Part shown: positions 8,231 to 20,650 of the stretch, in pieces
Position numbering within the stretch: position 1 is the first letter of the stretch
Layout: every line of letters begins with the position of its first letter
NCBI GenBank assembly: GCA_025966135.1
Contig: JAOPVP010000035.1
Span: forward strand, 128,078-192,077
Direction of reading: 5' to 3'
Source: Frankiales bacterium
GTDB taxonomy: Bacteria > Actinomycetota > Actinomycetes > Mycobacteriales > SCTD01
Length of the DNA stretch: 64,000 nucleotides
The notes under the pieces: model-generated
The model's database searches: none
What the model was told of the DNA's origin: nothing
What the model saw: the letters and a program-made list of their open reading frames with translations, nothing else
Program-made: the position numbers and the translations under genes

Positions 8231-8724
8231 GGCGTCGGGGAGGGCAGGGGCGCTGGGCGGTCGGCCGCCTTCACGCTCCCCCATACCTGCGAGTACCACG
8301 GTGCCTCGGGCCCGCTGACCGTCGCGCTGCGGAGCGCAGCCGCACCGCCCGGCACTGGGGCAGCGGAGGGGGCGAGCACGACGTACGGCGTCTCCCCGGG
8401 CAGGACGAAGTGCAGCCGGGTCCGGGCCTGTGCCTTGACGTACGCCGGGTCCTGCAGCTGCCGCAGCTGGTCCTGCAACGCCTGCACCCGGGCCCTCTGC
8501 TGGTCCTGCTGCGCCCGCGCAGCCGCGATCTGCCCGCGCTGGCTCAGGTACTCGCGGAAGGGCAGGGCGGCGCTCACCACCAGGGCACACACCACGAGGC
8601 CGAGCACGGCGGCCCGGGTGGTCAGGCCGGACTTCGACGGCGCAGGGGCGGGTGCCGCCGTACGGCGGACAGCCGTGACCGGCCGCCTGGGACGGCGGGG
8701 CTGCGGGCGACGGGCGGAGGGCAC
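8227..8724 (-). CDS. FtsB/DivIC-like septum formation initiator
   Basis: This is a 165-residue bitopic membrane protein: an Arg/Pro-rich cytoplasmic tail (1-33), one membrane helix (about 36-55), a coiled coil (60-92, with QDQQRARVQALQDQLRQLQ) and a conserved end with QDPAYVKAQARTRLHFVLPG. This is the FtsB/DivIC pattern; such proteins join FtsL and FtsQ in the divisome. The extra C-terminal Pro/Ala/Ser tail is common in actinobacteria. It lies 9 nt downstream of eno. Confidence 0.9.
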   Translation of the reverse strand: MPSARRPQPRRPRRPVTAVRRTAAPAPAPSKSGLTTRAAVLGLVVCALVVSAALPFREYLSQRGQIAAARAQQDQQRARVQALQDQLRQLQDPAYVKAQARTRLHFVLPGETPYVVLAPSAAPVPGGAAALRSATVSGPEAPWYSQVWGSVKAADRPAPLPSPTP

Positions 8725-8733
8725 TTCCGAACG

Positions 8734-11050
<2,317 letters not shown>

Positions 11051-11055
11051 CGTCG

Positions 11056-12084
11056 TCAGCAGGAGGGCGACGCGACGGCAGCGGGCGTCTGGTTGGCCCG
11101 CGGGCTCGGCGAGCTGACGGCAGTGGCGGGGCAGTTCGTCGCGATGACCTGCTGACCCACCGGGTCCCAGGAGCCGAAGCGCGGGTTGACGTGCACGCCG
11201 AGCTTGCGGGCGACCTTCTGCAGATAGGCCGAAACCGCCGCCTGGCGCTGCGTCGTGAGCAGGTTGCGCCGCAGGGTCGTCGTGGCCTGCGCGAGGGTTG
11301 TCGTCTTGCGCGCGATCACGTGGATGACGTGGTAGCCGAACTTGCTGTGGGCGATGACGAAGCTGCCCGGCTTGTTGGTGAAGATCGCCTTCTGGAACGC
11401 CGGATCGAGCGCGCCCTTGCCCTGGAAGCCCAGGTCGCCGCCGGTGGCCTTGCTGGACGTGTCGGTGGAGTACTTCGCGGCCAGCGCGGCGAACTGCGTC
11501 GGGTCGGCCTTCACCTTTGCCAGGATCTGCTCAGCCAGCGCCTGGGTGGCGACCAGGATGTGCGCGGAGTGAACCTGGTCGAACTGCGCGATGGCCTGGT
11601 TGTACGCCTGTTGCAGCGTCGCCTGCGGCACCTGGATGGACGCGGTGAGCTTGTCGCCAAGGGCATCCCGCAGGGCGACATCGGCGATCGCCTGCCGCAG
11701 GTCCTGGGGGGCGATACCAGCCTTGGTGGCCTCGGCCTGGAGCTGCGGGAGGCCACCGAGCTGCGCCGCGAAGCTGTCAAGGGTCGCGTCCACTGTGGCC
11801 CCGTTGACGCTCACGCCCGCCTGCGTCGCGGCCTCGTTGAGCACGACGCGCTCGATGAGGCGGCCGAGGACGCTGCGCTCGTAGGCCACCCGGTCAGCAC
11901 CCGCGTTCTGCTGGGCCGTGGGGTCGGCGAGACCGCGGGTCACGACCGTGTCGAGGGCCGAGGTGGTGATGCGGTCGCTCCCGACGGTGGCTGCGGCCCC
12001 CGTCCGGACGGCGCCATTACCGCAGCCGGTGAGGACGAGCGCGGCGGCACCCGAGACGGCAAGCAGACGGAAGGTGCGGGTCAC
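11056..12084 (-). CDS. SurA-like lipoprotein with PpiC peptidyl-prolyl isomerase domain
   Basis: This is a 342-residue exported protein. The signal peptide ends in the lipobox VLTGC (Cys21), so it is membrane-anchored on the outside. Residues about 30-165 form the SurA N-terminal helical chaperone region; about 170-265 form a PpiC/parvulin domain (HSAHILVATQALAEQIL, YSTDTSSKATGGDLGF, FGYHVIHVI). Such proteins help exported proteins fold. It sits between mfd and mazG, as in many actinobacteria. Confidence 0.9.
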   Translation of the reverse strand: MTRTFRLLAVSGAAALVLTGCGNGAVRTGAAATVGSDRITTSALDTVVTRGLADPTAQQNAGADRVAYERSVLGRLIERVVLNEAATQAGVSVNGATVDATLDSFAAQLGGLPQLQAEATKAGIAPQDLRQAIADVALRDALGDKLTASIQVPQATLQQAYNQAIAQFDQVHSAHILVATQALAEQILAKVKADPTQFAALAAKYSTDTSSKATGGDLGFQGKGALDPAFQKAIFTNKPGSFVIAHSKFGYHVIHVIARKTTTLAQATTTLRRNLLTTQRQAAVSAYLQKVARKLGVHVNPRFGSWDPVGQQVIATNCPATAVSSPSPRANQTPAAVASPSC

Positions 12085-12139
12085 GAGCCAGGTTCTCCTT
12101 CATCGGGTACGACGGCACTAGGGTGCCATGCCAGGTGCG

Positions 12140-15100
12140 CTAGCCGGTGATGGGCGCAGGTTCCAGGACCGCCTCGACAAGACCGCGTGCCCAGCCGAGC
12201 AACTCGAGATCGCGCAGCGGCTGGCCGCCGAGCGGCTTGGTCATCGGCTTCGGGACGAGGACGGTGTCGAGCGCCTGCTTGACCACGGACTTCGGGTAGA
12301 GCCGTTGCAGGCGAAGCACCTGCGACTCACGCAGCTTCATGGGCGCGAAGCGCACCTGGTTGCCCTGCAACGACACCTCGGTGAGCTCGTAGCCCCTGGC
12401 CAGGTTGCGGAACGCCGCAACCGCCAGCAGGTTCTCGACCGGGGTCGGCAGCGGCCCGTAACGGTCCTTCAGCTCCTCGCGCACGGCGGTCAGTGCCGTG
12501 TCGTCCAAGGCAGCCGCGATCTGCCGGTACGCCGCCAGACGCAGGCGCTCCCCGGGCACGTACTCGTGCGGCAGGTGAGCGTCGATCGGCAGGTCGACCT
12601 TCGTGTCGCGCGCCTCCGGCTCGTCCGTCTCGAGGTCCCCCGGCAGACCGCCGCTCCTCTTGTAGTCGGCCACCGCCTCGCCGACCAATCGCATGTACAG
12701 GTCGAAGCCGACGCTCGCGATGTGCCCGGACTGCTCACCGCCGAGCAGGTTGCCGGCGCCGCGGATCTCGAGATCCTTCATGGCAACCGCCATGCCGGCA
12801 CCGATCTCGGTGTTCTGCGCGATCGTGGCGAGGCGGTCGTAGGCCAGCTCCGTGAGCGGCCGCTCCGGCGGGTAGGTGAAGTAGGCGTAGGCCCGTTCCC
12901 GGCCACGGCCGACCCGGCCGCGGATCTGGTGCAGCTGGGACAGCCCGAAGGCATCGGCTCGCTCGACGATGAGGGTGTTGGCGTTGGGGATGTCCAAGCC
13001 GCTCTCCACGATGGTGGTGCAGACCAGCACGTCGTAGTGCTTCTCCCAGAAGCCCACCATCACCTGCTCGAGGGCCTCCTCGCTCATCTGGCCGTGGCCG
13101 ACCGCGACCCGGGCCTCCGGGACCAGCTCGCGCAGCCGCTTGGCCGCGCGGTCGATCGACTCGACACGGTTGTGCAGGTAGAAGACCTGACCTTCGCGCA
13201 TCAGCTCGCGACGGATCGCCGCGCCGACCTGCTTCTCGTCGTAGGGGCCGACGAACGTCAGGACCGGGTGCCGCTCCTCAGGCGGGGTGAGGATCGTCGA
13301 CATCTCGCGGATGCCAGTGAGGGACATCTCCAAGGTGCGCGGGATCGGCGTGGCGCTCATGGTGAGCACGTCCACGGCGGTGCGCATCTGCTTGAGGAAC
13401 TCCTTGTGCTCCACGCCGAACCGCTGCTCCTCGTCGACGATGACGAGGCCGAGGTCCTTGAACTGCACCGACTTCGACAGCAACCGGTGGGTCCCGATGA
13501 CGACGTCGATGCCGCCTTCGGTGATGCCCGCGAGGACCTCCTTCTGCTCCTTGTCGGAGTTGAAGCGCGAGGTCGCGCGCACCGTCACCGGGAACTGCGC
13601 GAAGCGGTCCCGGAAGGTGTTGTGGTGCTGCTGCACGAGCAGGGTCGTGGGCACCAGCACCGCCACCTGCTTGCCGTCCTGCACCGCCTTGAACGCGGCT
13701 CGTACCGCGATCTCGGTCTTGCCGTAGCCGACGTCCCCGCAGATGACGCGGTCCATCGGGACCGGCTTCTCCATGTCGACCTTGACCTCGTTGATGGCAT
13801 CGAGCTGGTCGGGCGTCTCGACGTAGGGAAAGGCGTCCTCGAGCTCGCGCTGCCAGGGGGTGTCGGGCCCGAAGGCGTGGCCGGGGGCGCTGGTGCGGGC
13901 TGCGTACAGCTGAATGAGCCCAGCGGCGATCTCCTTGACGGCCTTCTTCGCCCGGCCCTTGCGCTTGGCCCAGTCCGACCCACCGAGGCGGTCGAGCGAG
14001 GGTGCCTCCCCGCCGACGTACCGGGTCACCTGCTCGAGCTGGTCGGTCGGGACGAACAGCCGGTCGCCCTTGGCGTACTCGAGGATGAGGTACTCCCGGG
14101 TGGCGCCCGCGACCGTCCGCTGCACCATCTCGACGTACCGCCCGACGCCGTGCTGCTCGTGCACGACGGGATCGCCTGCCCTGAGCTGCAAGGGATCCAC
14201 GGTGTTCTTGCGTCGGCTGGGCATCCGCTTGGAGATGTCCTTGGCGCCGGCACCGCGGGCGCCGGTGAGGTCGCCCTCGGTGAGGACCACGGTCTGCAGC
14301 AGGTCGCTGGTGAAGCCGGTGTCGAGGCCGCCGGTGGAGACGTGGACGACGCCGGCCTCGGGCACGCCGTCGATCGACTCCACCAAGCGGGCCGGCAGGT
14401 CGGCGCCCTTGAGGACCTCGACCAGCCGCTGGGCCGGGCCGTGTCCCTCGGTCGTCAGGACCACCGTCCAGCCATCGCTGAGCCACCGTCGTACGTCCTC
14501 GACGGCGCGGTCGGTCTCGCCGCGGTAGGCCTGCGGTGCGCGGGCAGCCAGGACGACGCTGCCGTCCTCGAGCTCCTCGTCGCTGGTGAACGGCGAGACC
14601 GTCCACCACGGGTGCCCGTGCGCGACGGCGTGCTCCCGTACCTCGACCAGCGACTTGTACGCCGCAGCGCCCAGGTCGACGGGCGCCTGGCCGCCTGTGG
14701 CCGCGGTCGCCCAGGACGCCTCGAGGAACTCCTGGCTGGTCCGCACCAGGTCGTGGGCGCGGGTCCGCACCCGCTCGGGGTCGCAGACCATGACCACTGT
14801 GTCGCGGGGCAGCTCGTCGACGAGCAGCTGGAGGTCATCGACCAGGACGGGCGCAAGCGCTTCCATCCCCTCAACCGGATGCCCGTCGGCGATCTTCGTG
14901 CAGATCTCGGCCAGCTCCGGGTGCTCCTCGGCGAGCACGCGCGCCCGCTCGCGCACCTCGGGGGTCAGCAGCAGCTCGCGGCACGGCGGTGCCCACAGCC
15001 CGTGTGCCGCCTGCTCCAGGGAGCGCTGGTCGGCGACCTTGAAGGACCGGACCTCCTCGACCTCGTCGCCCCAGAACTCGACCCGCAGCGGGTGTTCCTC

Positions 15101-15676
15101 CGTGGGTGGGAAGACATCGAGAATGCCTCCTCGTACGGCGAACTCGCCGCGCTTCTCGACCAGCTCCACGCGGGCGTACGAGATGTCGACGAGCCGGCGG
15201 ACCACGTCCTCGAGCGGTGCCTCCTGGCCGGGCACGAGCTGCACCGGCTCGAGGTCGCCGAGGCCCTTGACCTGCGGCTGCAGCAGCGAGCGCACCGGCG
15301 CGATGACGATGTCGAGGGGACCGGTCGCCGGGTCGTCGGTCGACGGGTTGGCCAGCCGTCGCAGCACCGCGAGGCGGCGTCCGACGGTGTCGGCGCGGGG
15401 GCTCAGGCGCTCGTGCGGGAGCGTCTCCCAGCTCGGGTAGAGCGCGACGCGGTGGGGGTCGTGGAGGCTGCCGAGCGCCGCCTCGAGCTCCTCGGCCTCG
15501 CGGCCGGTGGCCGTGACGGCCAGCACGGTGCGGCCGGCCCGGGCGGACAGCGCGGCGATCACGAACGGGCGCATTCCGGGGGGCGCGGTGAGGTCGAGAG
15601 CTCCGGTCCGGGTGTCGACGGCCTGCTTCAGGGAGGGGTCACCGAGGACGACGTCGAGCAATCCGGTCAACGACAA
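12140..15676 (-). CDS. mfd: Transcription-repair coupling factor
   Basis: This 1178-residue ATP-dependent translocase releases stalled RNA polymerase and recruits UvrA. Domains in order: a UvrB-like N-terminus (RTVLAVTATGREAEELE, ALYPSWETLPHERLSP), the polymerase-interaction domain (GDPVVHEQHGVGRYV, TREYLILEYAKGDRLFVP), the helicase motor (GDVGYGKTEIAVRAAF Walker A, VIVDEEQRFG, SATPIPRTL, GRVGRGRERAYAY) and the C-terminal TRCF domain. The start is a TTG at 15676 with GGAG 7 nt upstream; the frame is open further but the extension is not Mfd-like. It has no tight neighbours upstream. Confidence 0.97.
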   Translation of the reverse strand: MSLTGLLDVVLGDPSLKQAVDTRTGALDLTAPPGMRPFVIAALSARAGRTVLAVTATGREAEELEAALGSLHDPHRVALYPSWETLPHERLSPRADTVGRRLAVLRRLANPSTDDPATGPLDIVIAPVRSLLQPQVKGLGDLEPVQLVPGQEAPLEDVVRRLVDISYARVELVEKRGEFAVRGGILDVFPPTEEHPLRVEFWGDEVEEVRSFKVADQRSLEQAAHGLWAPPCRELLLTPEVRERARVLAEEHPELAEICTKIADGHPVEGMEALAPVLVDDLQLLVDELPRDTVVMVCDPERVRTRAHDLVRTSQEFLEASWATAATGGQAPVDLGAAAYKSLVEVREHAVAHGHPWWTVSPFTSDEELEDGSVVLAARAPQAYRGETDRAVEDVRRWLSDGWTVVLTTEGHGPAQRLVEVLKGADLPARLVESIDGVPEAGVVHVSTGGLDTGFTSDLLQTVVLTEGDLTGARGAGAKDISKRMPSRRKNTVDPLQLRAGDPVVHEQHGVGRYVEMVQRTVAGATREYLILEYAKGDRLFVPTDQLEQVTRYVGGEAPSLDRLGGSDWAKRKGRAKKAVKEIAAGLIQLYAARTSAPGHAFGPDTPWQRELEDAFPYVETPDQLDAINEVKVDMEKPVPMDRVICGDVGYGKTEIAVRAAFKAVQDGKQVAVLVPTTLLVQQHHNTFRDRFAQFPVTVRATSRFNSDKEQKEVLAGITEGGIDVVIGTHRLLSKSVQFKDLGLVIVDEEQRFGVEHKEFLKQMRTAVDVLTMSATPIPRTLEMSLTGIREMSTILTPPEERHPVLTFVGPYDEKQVGAAIRRELMREGQVFYLHNRVESIDRAAKRLRELVPEARVAVGHGQMSEEALEQVMVGFWEKHYDVLVCTTIVESGLDIPNANTLIVERADAFGLSQLHQIRGRVGRGRERAYAYFTYPPERPLTELAYDRLATIAQNTEIGAGMAVAMKDLEIRGAGNLLGGEQSGHIASVGFDLYMRLVGEAVADYKRSGGLPGDLETDEPEARDTKVDLPIDAHLPHEYVPGERLRLAAYRQIAAALDDTALTAVREELKDRYGPLPTPVENLLAVAAFRNLARGYELTEVSLQGNQVRFAPMKLRESQVLRLQRLYPKSVVKQALDTVLVPKPMTKPLGGQPLRDLELLGWARGLVEAVLEPAPITG

Positions 15677-15860
15677 GGGGTGGCTCCAGGCAACACGGTT
15701 TTGGGCATCACAATCGCGCCCGCTCAGCCGACGCCGAGGGGTGATCGGCGGCGCTCGCACGCCGCCCCTCAAGCCTACGTCCCCGCACCCTCCCCCTCCT
15801 TGGGTCTGCTTCTCTGCACACCGTCACGCGAGGTTCAGACAGATGCGAGGGGGGTGGGGC

Positions 15861-16202
15861 TCAGAGGGGGGTGACGGGGGTGACGCGCATCGCGGTGCCG
15901 TACGCGCAGATCTCCGTCCAGCCGTTGCCGATCTCGCTGGTGTCGAAGCGCATGCCCACGACAGCGTTGGCACCCCGGCGCTCAGCCTCGCCGACCAGGC
16001 GGTCCATGACCTGGCGGCGGCTGTCGTAGAGCGCCTTGGTCTGCCCCTTGAGCTCACCGCCGAACAGCGAGCGGAGCCCGGAGCCGAACACCGAGAAGGC
16101 GTTGCGGGAACGAACCGTCAAGCCCATGACCTCGCCGAGGCAGGCCTCGACGCGGTACCCGGGAAGATCGAAAGTGGTGCTGATCATCTGCGCCTGAATC
16201 AT
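15861..16202 (-). CDS. YbjQ / UPF0145 family heavy-metal-binding-like protein
   Basis: This is a 113-residue protein with the whole YbjQ fold: ISTTFDLPGYRVEACLGEVMGLTVRS at the start, then a helix region and GANAVVGMRFDTSEIG and YGTAMRVTPV at the end. Family members form rings of five; the function is unknown despite the name. The ATG at 16202 was preferred over a GTG 18 nt upstream because it matches the family's length; neither has a good ribosome binding site. It is divergent from the MarR gene (50 nt between starts). Confidence 0.85.
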   Translation of the reverse strand: MIQAQMISTTFDLPGYRVEACLGEVMGLTVRSRNAFSVFGSGLRSLFGGELKGQTKALYDSRRQVMDRLVGEAERRGANAVVGMRFDTSEIGNGWTEICAYGTAMRVTPVTPL

Positions 16203-16239
16203 GGTCGCCACGGTAGCCACCGATCAGGGTTGCGGCGCC

Positions 16240-16253
16240 CTACGCTTGCCCCG
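16240..16253 (+). promoter_or_regulatory. -10 element of a leaderless MarR gene
   Basis: TACGCT at 16241-16246 fits TANNNT and ends 6 nt before the GTG at 16253, so transcription would begin at the start codon. There is no ribosome binding site, which supports a leaderless mRNA. Confidence 0.5.
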
Positions 16254-16711
16254 TGCCCACCACGGAGCTCGAGCAGCAGCTGAGTCTGCTGGCACGGCGC
16301 CTGTCCAAGCCGGTACGACTGCACGGGTCCTCGGGCTGGACGGTACTGGACCGACCGGCGTACCAGGCCCTGTGGCGGATCGTGGAGGAGGGGCCGCTGC
16401 GGCCGACCGCCCTGGCCGGCCTCCTGGGTGTCGACCTCTCGGTGGTGAGTCGCCAGGTTCGCGCCCTCGAGGACGCAGGCTTCGTCAGCCGCAACACCGA
16501 CCCCGCTGATGCCCGTGCCGCCCTCGTCAGCGCCACCGAGGTGGGCCTGGCCGCCTTCGACCGGACCCGCAAACAACGTACCGAGGTCCTCGACGAGGTG
16601 CTCGCCCGGTGGCCGACCGAGGACCGCGCGGACCTGGTGCGGCTCCTCACCCGTTTCAACGCCGAGCTCGAGGCCGCCATCGCCCATCGGCAGGCGCTCA
16701 GCGAGCCCTAA
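16253..16711 (+). CDS. MarR family transcriptional regulator
   Basis: This is a 152-residue winged-helix regulator. The helix-turn-helix lies at about 40-80 (RIVEEGPLRPTALAGLLGVD, LSVVSRQVRALEDAGFV) and the wing at about 82-100 (DPADARAALVSATEVG). Helices at both ends provide the dimer interface. The ligand and targets are unknown; the divergent YbjQ gene, 50 nt away, is the obvious candidate target. It converges with pth, the two stop codons lying 3 nt apart. Confidence 0.88.
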   Translation: MPTTELEQQLSLLARRLSKPVRLHGSSGWTVLDRPAYQALWRIVEEGPLRPTALAGLLGVDLSVVSRQVRALEDAGFVSRNTDPADARAALVSATEVGLAAFDRTRKQRTEVLDEVLARWPTEDRADLVRLLTRFNAELEAAIAHRQALSEP

Positions 16712-16714
16712 CGG

Positions 16715-17302
16715 CTACGCCGGCGGGCCGTCGACGTGGAAGGTGTTCTGCGCCGCCTCGAGGGAGCCGGTCAGGAGGGCCTCGACGCCATCGGCTGCCC
16801 GGTCGACGTGGAAGGGCAGCTCCTTGCGCTCCGCAGCCGAGAAGTCCTTCAGGACGAAGTCGGCGGGGTCCTGCCGGCCGGGAGGCCGTCCGATGCCGAA
16901 CCGGACCCGCAGGTACTCCTTGCTGCCGAGCGACTTGGTCAGCGACTTCAAGCCGTTGTGGCCGTTGTCCCCGCCGCCGCGCTTGAGGCGCAGCGTGGCC
17001 CAGGGGATGTCGAGCTCGTCGTGGATGACGACGATCCGCTCGGCGGGCACCTTGAAGAAGTCGCGCAGGCTGGCCACCGGACCGCCGGACTCGTTCATGT
17101 ACGACTTCGGCTTGGCCAGCACGATCCGCTGGCCGGCGAGCCGGCCTTCGACGGTGTCCGCCCGGCCCTTGTGCGCCTTGAACCGGCCGCCGATCCGCTC
17201 AGCGAGCAGGTCGGCCACCATGAAACCGACGTTGTGGCGGTTGCCGGCGTAGGACGGTCCTGGATTGCCGAGGCCGACGACCAGCCAGAGGTCGTCGGCC
17301 AC
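16715..17302 (-). CDS. pth: Peptidyl-tRNA hydrolase
   Basis: This 195-residue enzyme recycles peptidyl-tRNA by cutting the ester bond. Visible motifs are [20 protein letters not shown] with the catalytic His (about 23), [10 protein letters not shown] with the substrate-binding Asn, the HDELDIP segment with the catalytic Asp, and the loop [13 protein letters not shown]. It begins at a GTG 36 nt downstream of rplY, the usual actinobacterial pair. Confidence 0.96.
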   Translation of the reverse strand: MADDLWLVVGLGNPGPSYAGNRHNVGFMVADLLAERIGGRFKAHKGRADTVEGRLAGQRIVLAKPKSYMNESGGPVASLRDFFKVPAERIVVIHDELDIPWATLRLKRGGGDNGHNGLKSLTKSLGSKEYLRVRFGIGRPPGRQDPADFVLKDFSAAERKELPFHVDRAADGVEALLTGSLEAAQNTFHVDGPPA

Positions 17303-17338
17303 GGTGCGGTGCTCCAGATGCAGTGAGTGCGGTGCGGG

Positions 17339-18004
17339 CTACGCCTCGGCGGGCGCTTCGCCCTCGGCAGCGGGCTGCTCGGCGTCGGCGGCGGCCTCGG
17401 CAGGTGCCTCCTCGGGAGCGAGCTCGGCCGCGGCGGCGTCGAGCTCGGCCTCGAGCTGCGCCTCGGAGACGACACCCAGGCCCTGCACGATGACGTGCTC
17501 GGGGTCCTGCGCCAGCGTGGTGCCGGCGGGGAGCTTGACATCCTTGGCCACCAGGTGCTGGCCCGGGGTGAGGCCCTCGATGCTGACCTCGACGTGGTCG
17601 GGAAGGTTCGTGGCATCGGCTTCGATCGTCAGCGTCATCGTCTGCTGGTCGACCAGGGTGTCCGGGGCGGCCTTGCCGGTCAGCTGGATCGGGACCTCGA
17701 CCGTGACCTTCTCACCCTTGCGAACGGCGACGAGGTCGATGTGCTCGAGAGTGCGACGAATCGGGTCACGCACGATGACCTTCGGCAGCGCCAGCTGCTC
17801 GCCGTCCTCGGTCTCGAGGGTCAGCAGCGCGTTGGCGTCGTGCTTGAGCGCCAGCGAGAGCTCGTGACCCGGCAGCGAGTAGTGGCGGGGCTTGTCGCCG
17901 TGGCCGTAGAGCACGGCGGGCACCTTGCCGGCACGGCGCGTCCGGCGGGCCGGGCCCTTGCCGAACTCGGTGCGAGACTCGGCGACGATGCGGACCTCGG
18001 ACAC
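17339..18004 (-). CDS. rplY: 50S ribosomal protein L25 / general stress protein Ctc
   Basis: This is a 221-residue two-domain L25 (TL5/Ctc) that binds 5S rRNA. It starts SEVRIVAESRTEFGKGPARR, followed by AGKVPAVLYGHG, IRRTLEHIDLVAVRKGEKV and the C-terminal beta domain (VEVSIEGLTPGQHLVAKDVKLPAG). A Glu/Ala-rich tail of about 40 residues follows, as in other actinobacteria. The GTG at 18004 has GAGGAG 8 nt upstream; the ATG at 18049 would add a tail foreign to the family. Confidence 0.95.
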   Translation of the reverse strand: MSEVRIVAESRTEFGKGPARRTRRAGKVPAVLYGHGDKPRHYSLPGHELSLALKHDANALLTLETEDGEQLALPKVIVRDPIRRTLEHIDLVAVRKGEKVTVEVPIQLTGKAAPDTLVDQQTMTLTIEADATNLPDHVEVSIEGLTPGQHLVAKDVKLPAGTTLAQDPEHVIVQGLGVVSEAQLEAELDAAAAELAPEEAPAEAAADAEQPAAEGEAPAEA

Positions 18005-18155
18005 GGCTTGAACTCCTCGATAGCGGTACCTCGAACGACGGGTACTCAATGGCGGCGCAGGCAGGTGGGCGCACGAAGGCGCAGCCGCAAAGTCTAGCGG
18101 ACGCGATCCGGAGGACCGTCAGGACGCTGGACGGGCCCGGCTTCGCCGTACCTGC

Positions 18156-19136
18156 TCAGGCGGCGCCGTCGAACAGGCTCGTGACGGAGCCGTCCTCGAA
18201 GACCTCGCTGATGGCCCGCGCGATGAGCGGGGCGATCGACAGCACGGTGAGCTTGTCGAACTGCCGGTCCTCGGTGACGGGCAGCGTGTTGGTGATGATC
18301 GTCTCGGCGACCCGGCTGTTCTTGAGGCGGTCGATCGCGGGGCCGGACAGCACGCCGTGGGTGGCTGTGACGATGACGTCGGAGGCGCCGGCCTCGAACA
18401 GCACGTCCGCCGCCTTGGTGATCGTGCCTCCGGTGTCGATCATGTCGTCGACGATCACGCACACCCGGCCGTGCACGTCACCGACGACGCGGTTGGCGAC
18501 GACCTCGTTGGCGACCATCGGGTCACGCGTCTTGTGGATGAACGCCAGAGGGCAGCCGCCGAGACGGTCGGTCCAGCGCTCGGCGACACGGACCCGACCG
18601 GAGTCCGGGGAGACGACGGTCATGTTGGACGCGTCGTACTTCGAGGCGACGTAGTCCGCGAGCAGCGGCAGGGCGAACAGGTGGTCCACCGGACCGTCGA
18701 AGAAGCCCTGGATCTGCGCCGTGTGCAGGTCGACGCTCATGAGCCGGTCCGCGCCGGCCGTCTTGAACAGGTCCGCGATCAGGCGCGCGCTGATCGGCTC
18801 ACGACCGCGGTGCTTCTTGTCCTGCCGGGCGTAGGGGTAGAAGGGCATCACCACGGTGATGCGCTTGGCGGAGGCCCGCTTGAGCGCGTCGACCATGAGC
18901 AGCTGCTCCATGACCCAGGTGTTGATCGGGGCGGCGTGGCTCTGCATGACGAACGCGTCACAGCCGCGGACGGACTCCTCGAAGCGCACGAAGATCTCGC
19001 CGTTGGCGAAGTCGTACGCGGCGGTGGGGACAGGCGCCACCCCCAGGTGCCTGCCCACCTCGGCGGCCAGCTCAGGGGCGGCCCGCCCGGTGAACAGCAT
19101 GAGGTTCTTGCGACTGTCGATCTCGAGGCTGGCCAT
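18156..19136 (-). CDS. prs: Ribose-phosphate pyrophosphokinase
   Basis: This 326-residue enzyme makes PRPP from ribose 5-phosphate and ATP for nucleotide, His and Trp synthesis. Motifs seen: NGEIFVRFEESVRG, ARQDKKHRGREPISARL (catalytic flexible loop), DLHTAQIQGFF, the ATP/metal region and the PRPP-binding loop CVIVDDMIDTGGT. Its ATG shares one base with the glmU stop codon, so the two are co-translated. Confidence 0.97.
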   Translation of the reverse strand: MASLEIDSRKNLMLFTGRAAPELAAEVGRHLGVAPVPTAAYDFANGEIFVRFEESVRGCDAFVMQSHAAPINTWVMEQLLMVDALKRASAKRITVVMPFYPYARQDKKHRGREPISARLIADLFKTAGADRLMSVDLHTAQIQGFFDGPVDHLFALPLLADYVASKYDASNMTVVSPDSGRVRVAERWTDRLGGCPLAFIHKTRDPMVANEVVANRVVGDVHGRVCVIVDDMIDTGGTITKAADVLFEAGASDVIVTATHGVLSGPAIDRLKNSRVAETIITNTLPVTEDRQFDKLTVLSIAPLIARAISEVFEDGSVTSLFDGAA

Positions 19137-20527
19137 CAGCTCTTCTTCTCCCCGGCGGCGGGGCGCTTGCGGGCGACCCAGCCCTCGATGTTGCGTTGCT
19201 TCTCCCGGGCCACGGCAAGGGCGCCGGCCGGGACGTCTTCGGTGATGGCCGAGCCGGCCGCCGTGTAGGCACCGTCCTCGAGGGTGACGGGCGCGACCAG
19301 GCTGTTGTTGCTGCCCACGCGCACATCGTCCCCGACTGTGGTCCGGTGCTTCGCGCGGCCGTCGTAGTTGACCACGATCGTGCCCGCGCCGATGTTGCTG
19401 CGCGCGCCGATGGTGGCGTCGCCGACGTACGCCAGGTGCGGCAGCTTCGTGTCCTCACCGACGTCGCTGTTCTTGACCTCGACGTAGGCGCCGGCCTTGC
19501 TCCGCGGACCCAGGACGGTGCCGGGGCGCAGGTACGTGAACGGCCCCACGCTCGCCTGCTCACCGATCCGCGCACCGGTCGCGTGGCTCTTGAGGACCGC
19601 AGCGCCGGCGCCGACCTCGCAGTCCGTCAGCGTGGTGTCCGGGCCCACCACGGCACCTCGTCGTACGACGGTCTCCCCGTGGAGCTGGGTGTTCTGGGCG
19701 ATGGTGACGTCGGGCTCGAGGACCACGTCGGCATCGACCCAGGCCGTGTGCGGGTCGAGGAAAGCCACCCCGTCCCGCTGGTGCTGCTCGACGATCCGGT
19801 CGCGGAGGATCCGGGCGAGCTGAGCGAGCTGCACGCGGTCGTTGACCCCGCGGACCTCATCGGGGTCGACGGCGACCTGCGCACCGACGCCCAGCCCCGC
19901 GGTCCGGTGCATCCCGACGACGTCGGTGAGGTAGAGCTCGCCCTGCGCGTTGTCGGTCCGCAGCCGGCCGAGGGCCTCGCGCAGCGGACCGGCGGCGAAC
20001 GCGTAGACGCTGGTCGCCACCTCGTCGATCTGCCGGGTCTGCTCGTCGGCGTCCTTGTGCTCCACGACCGCGGCCACCCCCGTGGCATCCCGCACGATCC
20101 GGCCGTAGCCCGTCGGGTCCTGCACGCGCGCCGTCAGCAGGGTCGTCGCGGCCTCGCTGCTCACGTGGGCGTCGACCAGTTGCCGCAGCGTCGCGGCGGT
20201 GAGCAAGGGCGCGTCCCCGGGGACGACCAACACGGTGCCCTCGAGGTGCTCCAGGCTGTCCAGTGCGACGCGTACGGCGTGCCCCGTGCCGTCCTGCGTC
20301 TCCTGGACCACGGCTCGCGCCTTGCCGGTCAGAGCCGCGGTGACCTGCTCCCGGCCGTGACCGACGACGACGAGCAGGTGCTCCGGGGCCAGTTCCTCCG
20401 CGGCAGCGAGGACGTGGCCCAGCATCGTCCGCCCGCCAAGGCGGTGGAGCACCTTCGGTGTCGCGCTCTTCATGCGGGTGCCCTCGCCCGCGGCCAGGAC
20501 GATCACTGCTGCCACACGGGACGGCAC
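19136..20527 (-). CDS. glmU: Bifunctional N-acetylglucosamine-1-phosphate uridyltransferase / glucosamine-1-phosphate acetyltransferase
   Basis: This is a 463-residue enzyme making UDP-GlcNAc for peptidoglycan. The N-terminal half is the uridyltransferase ([37 protein letters not shown]); the C-terminal half is a left-handed beta helix of hexapeptide repeats with the acetyltransferase region ([30 protein letters not shown]). It is the first gene of a glmU-prs(-rplY-pth) cluster and lies downstream of tRNA-Gln. Confidence 0.97.
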   Translation of the reverse strand: MPSRVAAVIVLAAGEGTRMKSATPKVLHRLGGRTMLGHVLAAAEELAPEHLLVVVGHGREQVTAALTGKARAVVQETQDGTGHAVRVALDSLEHLEGTVLVVPGDAPLLTAATLRQLVDAHVSSEAATTLLTARVQDPTGYGRIVRDATGVAAVVEHKDADEQTRQIDEVATSVYAFAAGPLREALGRLRTDNAQGELYLTDVVGMHRTAGLGVGAQVAVDPDEVRGVNDRVQLAQLARILRDRIVEQHQRDGVAFLDPHTAWVDADVVLEPDVTIAQNTQLHGETVVRRGAVVGPDTTLTDCEVGAGAAVLKSHATGARIGEQASVGPFTYLRPGTVLGPRSKAGAYVEVKNSDVGEDTKLPHLAYVGDATIGARSNIGAGTIVVNYDGRAKHRTTVGDDVRVGSNNSLVAPVTLEDGAYTAAGSAITEDVPAGALAVAREKQRNIEGWVARKRPAAGEKKS

Positions 20528-20650
20528 GAACAGGACTCCCAGCTGATGCGGGTGGGTAGGAGAACGGGGAAGAGCCGGGGATTTCCGACACCCACAACTC
20601 TACCCGGAGCCACCCAACCCCAGTGGAAGCATCCTTGATCGAAAGATGCG

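Noticed and set aside
12128..15874. A 1248-codon open frame on the plus strand opposite mfd
   Set aside because: It mirrors mfd exactly, has low-complexity composition typical of the antisense frame of a GC-rich gene and no family motif.
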